Shown piece by piece: positions 55,397 through 63,398 of a stretch of 64,000 bases of DNA. How positions within the stretch are numbered: the stretch's first letter is position 1; the number at the start of each line of letters is the position of its first letter. The DNA comes from Nitrobacter vulgaris (lineage in GTDB: Bacteria; Pseudomonadota; Alphaproteobacteria; Rhizobiales; Xanthobacteraceae), in contig NZ_JAVDPZ010000024.1 of NCBI RefSeq assembly GCF_031453995.1, positions 1 to 64,000 on the forward strand, given 5' to 3'. The notes beneath the pieces were generated by a model, which saw only the letters and a program-made list of their open reading frames with translations, was not told the DNA's origin and searched no databases. Both the position numbers and the translations under genes were made by a program.

Positions 55397-56933
55397 GGCC
55401 GCGCTCCTTGTTTCTTGAGCGATGCTGCTTCGGCTCACGCAGGCCATTGATCGCCCTCTTGCGATCTGCGGACTGTTTGGGGCAGGTCTTTTGAACTGCC
55501 GCCACCGCACGAGGAGAGTCGCCGATTTCCTGGTCTTGACGAAGCGCAGCTATCTCCTCAAATGTTCGCCCATCGCCTTCTAATGTGGCTTCGAGCTTCG
55601 TCAGAGATTGCCAGCGCTGGATCGCCACATCGACATAGCGCGGCTCGTACTCCATGCCACAGGCTGTTCGACCGATTTTCTCAGCCGCCAGAAATATCGT
55701 GCCGGACCCGGCGAACTGGTCCAGGACAACATCACCGCGTTGCGTACAATCGAGCAGCGCGTCGGCGACCAGCGCAACAGGCTTCACAGTAGGGTGGCTG
55801 GCAAGATCCTTCATCCGGTTTCGGCTGAATGCATTTGCTCCTGCATAAGTCCAGACGTTGGATCGATTGCGCCCGAAACGGCCCAATTCAACATTGTTGC
55901 GGTGCGCCTGGCCGCCAACCCGAAACACGCCGATCAGTTCATGCTGTGATCTGTAGAACGAACCCTGGCCTGCGTTGGACTTGTTCCAGACCACGAGATT
56001 CAACATCGTCCCAAAGAGCTTGCGACCAACCTCGATCAGGATCTCGATGTGACGCCAGTCCATACAGACAAAGTGCACGGCGCCTCCTGCTGAGATGCTA
56101 ACGCCGTTTCCAAGGGTTTCTGAGAGAAATTGCCGAAACAGAGTTGGGGACATTTCACCAGAGGCGAAGGCGAATTCCGGATGCTGAATGCGACCGCGGC
56201 CCCCAATGGCGCTGACGCGTTGGTTATAGGGTGGATCGCAAAATACTGCCGAAGCGGACATCCCGTTCATTAAGCGTTGGAAATTCCCAGAGAGTCGCGC
56301 GTCGCCGCAGAGCAGACGGTGTTTGCCCAGTAACCACAGGTCTCCTCGTTGGGTTACTGGATTGCGCGGGAATGGCGGAACAGAATCCTCCGGCTCTTGT
56401 TCTGTTTGAGCCATGTCGGCCAGCAGCAAATCGATTTCAGCCGTTTCAAATCCGGTCAGCGAAACATCAAAGCCCTCAGCTGGCATCAGTTCTAACAACT
56501 CTTCGAATTCGATCGCGAGTATTTCCCGATCCCAGCCGGCCTGTTCGGCAATCCTGTTGTCGGCGATGAGATAGGCTCGCTTCTGTGTCTCGGTGAGATG
56601 ACTGAACCGTAAAACGGACACTCGCGTAAGCCCTGCGAGTCGTGCTGCTTCGACAAAGCCGTGCCCGGCGAGAATCATATCGTTGTCGTCGACGATGACA
56701 GGCTTTATCTGGCCAAACTTATCGATGCTCGCCTTGAGCAGCCTGATCTGCTTTTTCGAGTGCTTGCGTGCGTTTCTCGGATTGGGACGAAGGGTCGCGA
56801 TCGGAATCAGCTTGATCTCTGGAATTCCTTCACGAGTCTGAAGCGTCGTCGTATCCTTGAGATAGGACGGCGAGGTTGTTTCTAAGAGGTCTGTAATCTT
56901 CCGTGCTCTGACTGTCTTTGGGTTCCGGGACAT
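55389..56933 (-). CDS. ParB-domain DNA adenine methyltransferase
   Basis: 514 residues. N-terminal ParB/Sulfiredoxin-type domain (about 40-130: LRPNPRNARKHSKKQIRLLK, GHGFVEAARLAGL, LIADNRIAEQAGW). C-terminal beta-class N6-adenine/N4-cytosine methyltransferase: motif IV DPPY at 233-236, WNKSNAGQGSFYRSQHE, and SAM motif LDQFAGSGTIFLAAE, then GMEYEPRYVDVAIQRW. Common in alphaproteobacterial prophages and islands beside terminase. ATG at 56933 overlaps the preceding stop (TGATG). It may protect or mark packaged DNA (inference). Confidence 0.9.
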   Translation of the reverse strand: MSRNPKTVRARKITDLLETTSPSYLKDTTTLQTREGIPEIKLIPIATLRPNPRNARKHSKKQIRLLKASIDKFGQIKPVIVDDNDMILAGHGFVEAARLAGLTRVSVLRFSHLTETQKRAYLIADNRIAEQAGWDREILAIEFEELLELMPAEGFDVSLTGFETAEIDLLLADMAQTEQEPEDSVPPFPRNPVTQRGDLWLLGKHRLLCGDARLSGNFQRLMNGMSASAVFCDPPYNQRVSAIGGRGRIQHPEFAFASGEMSPTLFRQFLSETLGNGVSISAGGAVHFVCMDWRHIEILIEVGRKLFGTMLNLVVWNKSNAGQGSFYRSQHELIGVFRVGGQAHRNNVELGRFGRNRSNVWTYAGANAFSRNRMKDLASHPTVKPVALVADALLDCTQRGDVVLDQFAGSGTIFLAAEKIGRTACGMEYEPRYVDVAIQRWQSLTKLEATLEGDGRTFEEIAALRQDQEIGDSPRAVAAVQKTCPKQSADRKRAINGLREPKQHRSRNKERGHA

Positions 56934-57145
56934 CAATCTCGTCCCCCAGCCCGGTTGCGCGGAACCCGGCCGACTGCGTCGCGCACCCATTTTCTAATTT
57001 CGTACTTCGACGAAACCGTCTTCCGCGCAGTAATGCGGATACGTCTATGAAACCCGCGCAGATCCAATCGCACGTACGTTACCTTGAACGTGCGTGTGAT
57101 GATGTTGAGTTCGTGGTTCAGAAGGAAGAAAACGTTTTCAGACAT
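56933..57145 (-). CDS. Small protein leading the methyltransferase-terminase operon
   Basis: 70 residues: MSENVFFLLNHELNIITRTF, KVTYVRLDLRGFHRRIRITA, RKTVSSKYEIRKWVRDAVGR. Basic; possibly DNA-binding. GAGG 10 nt before the ATG. Its stop overlaps the methyltransferase start (TGATG). First gene of the four-gene phage-type operon. Family unknown. Confidence 0.6.
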   Translation of the reverse strand: MSENVFFLLNHELNIITRTFKVTYVRLDLRGFHRRIRITARKTVSSKYEIRKWVRDAVGRVPRNRAGGRD

Positions 57146-57421
57146 TGTTGCGACCTCAATCAAAACGGAAAGGCGGAAATCCGCCCAAGAAAAAGCACTC
57201 CTGCGCTTTTTCATCTCCGCTCAGATGGTCAACAACCGTCACGAACGCAGCGTCCATATGCCAATGGTTCGACCTGAAATCAAGCCCATTGGGTAGGGGA
57301 TCAACAATGGTATTGAAGCGCGGGAACGAAGCTTTTGATGAACCGCGATCCGGACCGGCGCCACTAATTGTTGCGCGGACCCGGTCCTGTTTTGTGGACC
57401 CAGAGGGGCGCTCACGGCCAA

Positions 57422-57429
57422 ATGATATC
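57422..57429. repeat. Left target-site duplication of the IS66 element
   Basis: ATGATATC at 57422-57429 is repeated at 60022-60029, on the other side of the element. The 8-bp length is the IS66-family value. Confidence 0.8.
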
Positions 57430-57456
57430 GTAAGCGTCTATTCCTGACACGTTATC

Positions 57457-58998
57457 TTAGTTGAGGATAGTTGCCGGGCGCCAGTTCCATGGCAAGAGCT
57501 GATCGAGCCGGCTCATGGGATGACCGGCCGACATGCGTTCAAGGATGTCCTTGAGATAGGTGAAGGGCTCGACGTCATTTAGCTTTGCCGTGGTGATGAG
57601 GGAGCAGACTGTGGCCCAGCGCTGAGCCCCGCCATCTGATCCGGCGAACAGGTGGTTCTTTCGTCCGAGCGTGACCGGACGAATGGCGCGTTCGACGGTG
57701 TTAGTGTCGAGCTCGATGCGGCCGTCATTGAGGAAGCAGCAAAGAGCATCCCAGCGGCTCAGGGCATAGCGAGTGGCATTGGCGAGCCCGCCGCGCGGCG
57801 GGATTTGGGCGAGTTGCATTTCGAGCCATGCTTTCATCGCCGTGACCAGAGGCAACGACTTTGATCGACGCATGCTTTGCCGTGCTTCCGCGGTCTGGCC
57901 GCGGATGGCGGCCTCGATCACGTAAAGCTCGGCGATGCGTCGCAGCGCTTCGGTCGCGACAGGCGAGGCGGTCGCCTGCTGCACCTCGTAGAACTTCCGC
58001 CTGGCGTGAGCCCAACAAGCTGCGAGCTGGATGGTACCGCCGTCGCGAAGCCGATCGAACCCGGGATAACCGTCGACCTGAACGATGCCGCTGAAGTTGG
58101 CCAGATGAGCAGCGGGACGCTCAGCCTTGCGATCCGGAGTGTAGAGATAGACCGCGGCTGGCGGATCCGGTCCGTTCCAAGGCCGGTCATCGCGGGCGTA
58201 CACCCACAACCGGCCAGTTTTGGTGCGGCCGCGGCCGGGATCGAGTACCGGGATCGGCGTGTCGTCGGCGAACAGTTTCTGCGATGCAAAGATGTGTTCA
58301 GCGAGCTTGGATTGAAGGGGCTCCAGCCACCAGCAGGCGCCGCCGATCCAGTTCGCCAAGGTCGAGCGGTCCAACGTGACGCCCTGCCGGGCGAAGATCT
58401 GGCTCTGCCTGTAGAGCGGGAGGTGATCGCAGTATTTGGAGACCAGAACATGGGCGAGCAGAGCCGGGGAGGCCAGCCCCTTGGCGATCGGCCGCTCTGG
58501 TGCTGGCGCTTGATGGATAGTCCCGCAGGCCCGACAGCCATAGCGCGGCCGGCCGATGCGGATGACCCGCAGTCGCGCCGGCACATGGTCGAGCATCTCG
58601 CTCGTCGTTTCGCCGATCAAGTGTAGTATGCCGCCGCAACAAGGGCAGGTTTGATGCTCAACATCGAGCCTGACATCCTCGCGGGGCAAGTGCACCGGCA
58701 GGCTCGGGCGCTCGCTTTGGGTCCTCGGGGGACGGCTCTCGGCTGGCGGAGGCGGAAGGCTAGTTTCGACGCGCGCAAGATCGGCGTTGAGGTCTTCGAA
58801 GCCGAGTTGCAACTGCTCGTCATCGAGCCGCTCAGCCCGGCGGCCGTACTGGTTGCGCTGCAGCCTCTTGATGATGAGATTGAGCCGTTCGATCTCGGCC
58901 TTCGCCTTGCTGAGGCTGATGCGCTCGGCTACAAGCGAACGCACCAGCTTTTGCAGCGTCTCCACGTCGTCGGGCAGTGCGGCGAGATCGACGTTCAT
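57457..58998 (-). CDS. tnpC: IS66 transposase TnpC
   Basis: 513 residues, full length. N-terminal leucine-zipper-like helix (IERLNLIIKRLQRNQYGRRA), zinc motif CPCCGG ... YGCRACG, then DDE domain: FADDTPIPVLDPG (D), QVDGYPGFDRL (D), RIELDTNTVERAIRP (E), and ending in the DDE_Tnp_IS66_C part. Catalyses transposition. Uninterrupted, so the element may be active. Confidence 0.93.
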   Translation of the reverse strand: MNVDLAALPDDVETLQKLVRSLVAERISLSKAKAEIERLNLIIKRLQRNQYGRRAERLDDEQLQLGFEDLNADLARVETSLPPPPAESRPPRTQSERPSLPVHLPREDVRLDVEHQTCPCCGGILHLIGETTSEMLDHVPARLRVIRIGRPRYGCRACGTIHQAPAPERPIAKGLASPALLAHVLVSKYCDHLPLYRQSQIFARQGVTLDRSTLANWIGGACWWLEPLQSKLAEHIFASQKLFADDTPIPVLDPGRGRTKTGRLWVYARDDRPWNGPDPPAAVYLYTPDRKAERPAAHLANFSGIVQVDGYPGFDRLRDGGTIQLAACWAHARRKFYEVQQATASPVATEALRRIAELYVIEAAIRGQTAEARQSMRRSKSLPLVTAMKAWLEMQLAQIPPRGGLANATRYALSRWDALCCFLNDGRIELDTNTVERAIRPVTLGRKNHLFAGSDGGAQRWATVCSLITTAKLNDVEPFTYLKDILERMSAGHPMSRLDQLLPWNWRPATILN

Positions 58999-59069
58999 AC
59001 GAGAAGAATCTAACTGACTCGCACCGTTCTCGCCGCATTTCTTGCATCATCGAGTCAATCGGTCGCAGA

Positions 59070-59429
59070 TCATCCGGCAATTGCCGGACGCCAGCGTTGC
59101 TCAGGCGCGCGCCAATCGACACCTTCGATCAGCAGCGACAGCTGTGCTGAGGTCAACGACAGCGTTTCGCCAGGCGCAATGCTCGGCGGCCACAGAAAGA
59201 CACCATGCTCGAGCCGTTTTGTGAACAGGCAGAAGCCGGTGCCATCCCAGTAGATGATCTTGATAAGGTTGGCCCTGGTGCGACCTCGGAAGACAAACAG
59301 ATGTCCGGTAAATGGATCCTGGTGCAGGACGCCTTGCGCCAGCATCGCGAGACCGTCGATGCCTTTGCGCATATCGATGTAGCCCAGAGCCAGGTGCACC
59401 TTTACGTTTGGAGGAAGCAAGGCCGTCAT
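59070..59429 (-). CDS. tnpB: IS66 accessory protein TnpB
   Basis: 119 residues, IS66 Orf2 family (PF05717): LALGYIDMRKGIDGLAMLAQ, FVFRGRTRANLIKIIYWDGT, GFCLFTKRLEHGVFLWP. Not the RNA-guided TnpB of IS200/IS605. ATG at 59429 overlaps the TnpA stop (ATGA), as usual in IS66. Confidence 0.92.
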   Translation of the reverse strand: MTALLPPNVKVHLALGYIDMRKGIDGLAMLAQGVLHQDPFTGHLFVFRGRTRANLIKIIYWDGTGFCLFTKRLEHGVFLWPPSIAPGETLSLTSAQLSLLIEGVDWRAPEQRWRPAIAG

Positions 59430-59935
59430 GGCATGGCCCTCTCGGCCGCAGGTGTCGCTCCGTCGGCGATCTGCACAGTGACGAAGCCCAGCTCTTTCGC
59501 TGCGGCAACGTCCTGCTTCCATCGGCGCAGAACGCGCGGAGCGATGCCGTAGCGGCGCGAGATCTCGCTGCCGCTCGCGCCGGACCGTATCATCTCTTCA
59601 AGAATCCAACGCTTGTCGGCTTCGCTGAACCGTCGCCGATGCCCTTCACGTGGTCTTGGAACAATGGGCTCCGCTGCCGTCGAGGAGGGATAAGACCCCG
59701 GACTTACGAGGGGACTTAACGGCGGACTTAAGGGGCGTCGTCGATACAACAGCTTCCGCTTGGGCGGCTGTGGCTCCACTTTAAACAACGATCGCCAGTT
59801 GCCAAACGCCTTGAGCGGAATGCCGTGCGCTTCACAATACTGACGTTGATTCAAGTCGCTACGCGTCCATGCCTCGTGATGTGCCCGCCAAAAATCCTCG
59901 CCTTGACGCCTCCACCCTCGATGTTCGCTCGTCAT
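59426..59935 (-). CDS. tnpA: IS66 accessory protein TnpA
   Basis: 169 residues. The C-terminal half is a Tn-8/HTH domain (RRRFSEADKRWILEEMIRSG then ASGSEISRRYGIAPRVLRRW). The N-terminal part (NQRQYCEAHGIPLKAFGNWR) is a second helix-turn-helix. First gene of the element. Confidence 0.9.
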   Translation of the reverse strand: MTSEHRGWRRQGEDFWRAHHEAWTRSDLNQRQYCEAHGIPLKAFGNWRSLFKVEPQPPKRKLLYRRRPLSPPLSPLVSPGSYPSSTAAEPIVPRPREGHRRRFSEADKRWILEEMIRSGASGSEISRRYGIAPRVLRRWKQDVAAAKELGFVTVQIADGATPAAERAMP

Positions 59936-60021
59936 GCTGTTCTCTCCATCTTCAAACTGAAGACAGGAACAGATCGGGGTCGCTAACGATCGAACAAGGG
60001 TGCGAGAAATGGACGCTTACC

Positions 60022-60029
60022 ATGATATC
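60022..60029. repeat. Right target-site duplication of the IS66 element
   Basis: ATGATATC, matching 57422-57429. Confidence 0.8.
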
Positions 60030-60047
60030 GCTGATGCTAGAAATCAT

Positions 60048-60195
60048 TTCCCTGTTTCGCAAAAAATATTCCCTGTTATGGGATTTAGGGAATTTCATAA
60101 AAAATGGCTGCAGCTGAGCCACTTTTAGCAATGCAAATCGCGTTCAAACGGCGGAAATCACTATTTTCCCTGTAATTTTCCCTGATAGCAGGGAA
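60048..60195. repeat. Repeated TTCCCTG / CAGGGAA heptamers
   Basis: TTCCCTG occurs at 60048, 60069, 60166 and 60178; the reverse form occurs as TAGGGAA at 60086 and CAGGGAA at 60189. The last two sites form a palindrome with a 4-bp centre (TTCCCTG-ATAG-CAGGGAA). The region has no gene and lies downstream of the serine recombinase. It could be a binding or recombination region (inference). Confidence 0.6.
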
Positions 60196-60606
60196 TTTCG
60201 TTGCCGAGACCGGTTCGCATCCGACTGGGTCCGCCACCACCCAGTTCGTAGGGATCGAACTCGGTGGCACATCCGTCAATTTGTCGCGCATATTGCGGGG
60301 TTTTGGCGATGCGTTGAGTCTCTGCGCGCGTCTCTGGACCCAATAATCTCGCCAAAGGGCGCTCTGTCTCTGCATCGAAAATTCCCGTTCCTGGCCGAGC
60401 GGCAGAGACCGGTTCGCTGACTGGGTGGGCAGCCAATTCGGTCGCTGCAACCAATCGGTTCAAAGGGACATAGCCGGCGTCATGCTACTTTGGCGGGTTT
60501 GCACGGCGGTGGTCTGGCCGTCTGCGAGAAAACCTGTTCTCGGGAAGCTTCCAGAAACGGTTCCGCCGCGATTTGGAAAGGCAATACCAAACGGAGGTAT
60601 CGCTCG
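60196..60606. other. Intergenic with a direct repeat
   Basis: GAGACCGGTTCGC followed within a few bases by GACTGGGT or TGACTGGGT occurs at 60206 and 60405. No supported gene. Confidence 0.4.
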
Positions 60607-62202
60607 TCACATCGGACCGAGAGCAAGCGCTTCGAACTGACGATCCCATTCAAGTGGGAGCTTGCGCAGTTGTTCGAGACCGATGCCGCGTGGCAACCGA
60701 CCTTCAACGGCAGCCTTGGCAAGTGCGGGAGAGAGGAAGGCCAACGACAGCGTCATGTTGACGTGGCGCAGGCTGCATCGCTCGCGCTTTGCGATTGCTT
60801 GGGCGTCTGTCGCCGAATCTGTGATGAGTTCATCAAGCCAGCGCCGGCCGCGGGCGATCGCTGCGACCAGCGTGGCGCGTCGCTCCAGCTTGATCGGGCG
60901 GAGCGGAAGTTTTGCGGAGGTCGGGCGCAGGATTGACCGCGCTCGTTTGGAGGGTGGCTTGGTCCAGGGGATGACGATGTTGGAGTGGTCTTCTTCGATG
61001 GTGATGTCTGGATCCTGCTTCAGCTGGACGACGAGACGGTTTTGCTGGACCTCGATCCGTTCGATCAGCAAGGAGGCGTAGGTGTTGTCGATCGGGCTCG
61101 TGCTTTTGTTTCGCGGCTCCAGGACAACCTTGCGAACCCGATCGTCGATGTCAGGGGCTGGGACCCGAGAGACTGAGCCAACTGCGGCTGTAGCTGCATT
61201 CCCGAACAGAAGCGGCCGCGAGACGTAGTAGCTGTAGTGCCGGCCCTTCTTCTGGGCCTGGGTCGGCGCCATGCGATGGCCGGCGTCGTCAAACATCAGA
61301 CCGGTCAGGAGATGGCTGAAGGAGGTCCGGGTTCTGGTCTGATGACTGCGCTGGTCCGTGAGCATCGTCTGGACCTGATCGAACATGTCGCGATCAAGGA
61401 TAGGTTGTTGTTCGCCAGGGCAGATCTGCCCCTTGTAGTTGACCTCGCCGACGTAAAAGCGGTTGCGCAGCAGGTGGAATAAGGCACCACAGCCGAACGG
61501 AACACCGCCTCGAATTGCTCCGGTCTTGAGAACGCGCCGCCTGCTGACGATGTCGCGGTCCTTGAGGTCTCGCATCAAGGCACGGACACTGCCAAGTTCG
61601 AGATAGCGGGTGAAGATGTGACGGACCCGTTCGGCTTCTTCGGGGACGACGGCCACCTTGCCGTTCTCCATGACGTAGCCAAGGGGGAGGGGGCCACCGA
61701 CCCAGATGCCCTTCTTCTTGGAAGCTGCAACCTTGTCCCGGATGCGCTCCGAGGTGACCTCCCGCTCGAACTGGGCAAAGGACAAGAGAACGTTGAGGGT
61801 CAGGCGTCCCATGGACGTTGTGGTATTGAACTGCTGGGTCACCGAGACAAACGACACCCGATGGGCATCGAACAGTTCGACCAGTTTGGCGAAGTCGGCG
61901 AGCGAGCGAGTCAGACGATCGACCTTATAGACCAAAATGACGTCGATCTTGCGGGCCCGGATATCCTCCAGCAGGTTTTGAAGTGCCGGCCGGTCGGTTG
62001 ATCCGCCGGAGAAGCCGCCATCGTCATAGCGGGTCTTGACCTGCACCCAACCGGCATGGGCCTGGCTTTTGATATAGGCACTGGAAGCCTCAAACTGGGC
62101 ATCCAGCGAGTTGAACTCCTGATCGAGGCCATTCTCGGTCGAGACCCGGGTATAGATCGCGCACCGGACGAGCTCTCGGGACACCGCTTTTCCCGCCCTC
62201 AC
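60607..62202 (-). CDS. Large serine recombinase
   Basis: 531 residues. Resolvase-type catalytic domain (1-150): nucleophile S21 in AIYTRVSTENGLDQ, YDDGGFSGGSTDRPALQNLL, VYKVDRLTRSLADFAKLVEL, FAQFEREVTSERIRDKVAAS. Then the Recombinase domain (about 180-290: PLGYVMENGKVAVV, RNRFYVGEVNYKG). A zinc-ribbon region is degenerate: the usual cysteines are missing around LLTGLMFDDAGHRMAPT. Long basic C-terminal part. Its start overlaps the DUF2924 stop (ATGA). Confidence 0.9.
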   Translation of the reverse strand: MRAGKAVSRELVRCAIYTRVSTENGLDQEFNSLDAQFEASSAYIKSQAHAGWVQVKTRYDDGGFSGGSTDRPALQNLLEDIRARKIDVILVYKVDRLTRSLADFAKLVELFDAHRVSFVSVTQQFNTTTSMGRLTLNVLLSFAQFEREVTSERIRDKVAASKKKGIWVGGPLPLGYVMENGKVAVVPEEAERVRHIFTRYLELGSVRALMRDLKDRDIVSRRRVLKTGAIRGGVPFGCGALFHLLRNRFYVGEVNYKGQICPGEQQPILDRDMFDQVQTMLTDQRSHQTRTRTSFSHLLTGLMFDDAGHRMAPTQAQKKGRHYSYYVSRPLLFGNAATAAVGSVSRVPAPDIDDRVRKVVLEPRNKSTSPIDNTYASLLIERIEVQQNRLVVQLKQDPDITIEEDHSNIVIPWTKPPSKRARSILRPTSAKLPLRPIKLERRATLVAAIARGRRWLDELITDSATDAQAIAKRERCSLRHVNMTLSLAFLSPALAKAAVEGRLPRGIGLEQLRKLPLEWDRQFEALALGPM

Positions 62203-62666
62203 GGCGCATCCTCGCCGCCGACCGTGTTATCCCGCAGCCCAAAGAAGCGGGGGCCGCTCCAGCGGGTGCCGGTGATGGCGAAGGCGATCGCCGAAAGGCT
62301 GTCGTACCGTGTCCCGTCCCACAGGAAGCCACCATCAACCACGATGGCCCGCTGGGTGGTGCCGTTCCATTCCCGGGACAGGATGGTGCCGGCTTTCAGC
62401 TCGACCTGTCCGCGGTCGAAGGCGACGAGCTTGGCCATGACGGATTCGGGTGTCTCCTTCTCGACGATGCGATCAAGGAACTGGCGAATCGCCGGATCGA
62501 GGTCGCCCGACTGATCTGCCTGTCGCCGATAGCTTACAATGGCTGTCTGGAGATGTTTCGGAAGATGCGCCAGCGTGGACCAGCTTGACCGACGACCACG
62601 AGACTGCGGTCGCCGACCACCGAGATCGCGATGACGCGCGAGCTCGCCCCTCGAGGCTTCAGCCAT
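62199..62666 (-). CDS. DUF2924 protein
   Basis: 155 residues, DUF2924 (PF11149): LPKHLQTAIVSYRRQADQSG, LKAGTILSREWNGTTQRAIV, GGFLWDGTRYDSLSAIAFAI, TRWSGPRFFGLR. Known only as a partner of serine recombinases and DUF3489 in alphaproteobacteria. A role as recombination directionality or DNA-binding cofactor is inference. Coupled to the recombinase by a 4-bp overlap. Confidence 0.88.
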   Translation of the reverse strand: MAEASRGELARHRDLGGRRPQSRGRRSSWSTLAHLPKHLQTAIVSYRRQADQSGDLDPAIRQFLDRIVEKETPESVMAKLVAFDRGQVELKAGTILSREWNGTTQRAIVVDGGFLWDGTRYDSLSAIAFAITGTRWSGPRFFGLRDNTVGGEDAP

Positions 62667-62668
62667 CG

Positions 62669-62995
62669 TCAGGCCTGCTTCGCTGCAATGACGCGGTAAA
62701 TGCGCTGATCTGCTTCAACGGCTGAGACCAACTCGAGCCCAAGCTTCTTACGGACCACGCCGGCCAAAAACCCACGCACGGAATGCGGCTGCCAACCTGA
62801 AGCTTCCGAGAGCGCGGCGATGGTCGCACCAGCCGGGCGCCTCAGAAGATCGAGCAGTTTTGTTTGCTTGTTCGCGCGTTCTCCGGCTGCGTGCCGTGCG
62901 GACTGACGTGCCGCTTTTGCCGTCTTAGCCACGCGAGCAGTTTTTGCACGGCTAGCGCGCTTCGATGACTTCCGATTGCGGGATGACTTTTGCAT
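62669..62995 (-). CDS. DUF3489 protein
   Basis: 108 residues, DUF3489 (PF11994): a Lys/Arg/Ala-rich N-terminal tail, then TKLLDLLRRPAGATIAALSE, ASGWQPHSVRGFLAGVVRKK, LGLELVSAVEADQRIYRVI. It looks like a winged-helix DNA-binding domain. First gene of the three-gene unit; 2 bp separate it from DUF2924. Confidence 0.88.
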   Translation of the reverse strand: MQKSSRNRKSSKRASRAKTARVAKTAKAARQSARHAAGERANKQTKLLDLLRRPAGATIAALSEASGWQPHSVRGFLAGVVRKKLGLELVSAVEADQRIYRVIAAKQA

Positions 62996-63398
62996 AGACC
63001 CTCCGAATAATGCGACATCAGCGTCGCACCATCCAAGGCCCCGTCAGCGATGTTGCGCTGCGGGGCCGATCCGAGGGCCATCTCACGCCACAGCAATGCT
63101 CGTTTCGCCCGCGAATGCCAGTCCTTTCTGCAAGAATCTCAATGCTAATGTCGAACATCTAATGGGAGCAGGCGCTTCGACAATCTAATCGAAGCCCCAA
63201 AATGCATCCGCGCCACTTCTGCGGCTCGACCAAAGTAGACGTGAGGGGCGGAAGTTCATGGCGAGGTCAAGAAGACGAGGCAAGGCAGTATTCAAAGCGC
63301 TCATCACGACGGCCGAGCAGATTATCAACTAGGCGGCTCGACTGGCGGGTCGCGGCAACAGCTTAGGCAGCTAGCCTGCAGATAGCGGCTGTCGTGGC
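62996..63398. other. Intergenic between the recombinase unit and the PHP gene
   Basis: No supported gene. A 24-codon frame at 63258 (MARSRRRGKAVFKALITTAE) is too short to judge. Confidence 0.35.

Larger units (their letters stand above)
57430..60021 (-). mobile_element. IS66-family insertion sequence, intact
   Basis: Terminal inverted repeats GTAAGCGTCTATTCCTGACA at 57430 and, inverted, GTAAGCGTCCATTTCTCGCA ending at 60020; 17 of 22 positions match. Flanked by the direct repeat ATGATATC. It carries all three IS66 genes with open frames. The exact right end is uncertain by one base. Confidence 0.88.

Noticed and set aside
57877..58626. Plus-strand 249-codon frame opposite tnpC
   Set aside because: It overlaps a full-length, well-conserved transposase and shows no homology.
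59070..59429. TnpB as an RNA-guided nuclease
   Set aside because: It belongs to the IS66 Orf2 family, which shares only the name with IS200/IS605 TnpB.
60085..60463. Minus-strand frames of 100-121 codons downstream of the recombinase
   Set aside because: They run through the repeat region and no ribosome site or family is seen.
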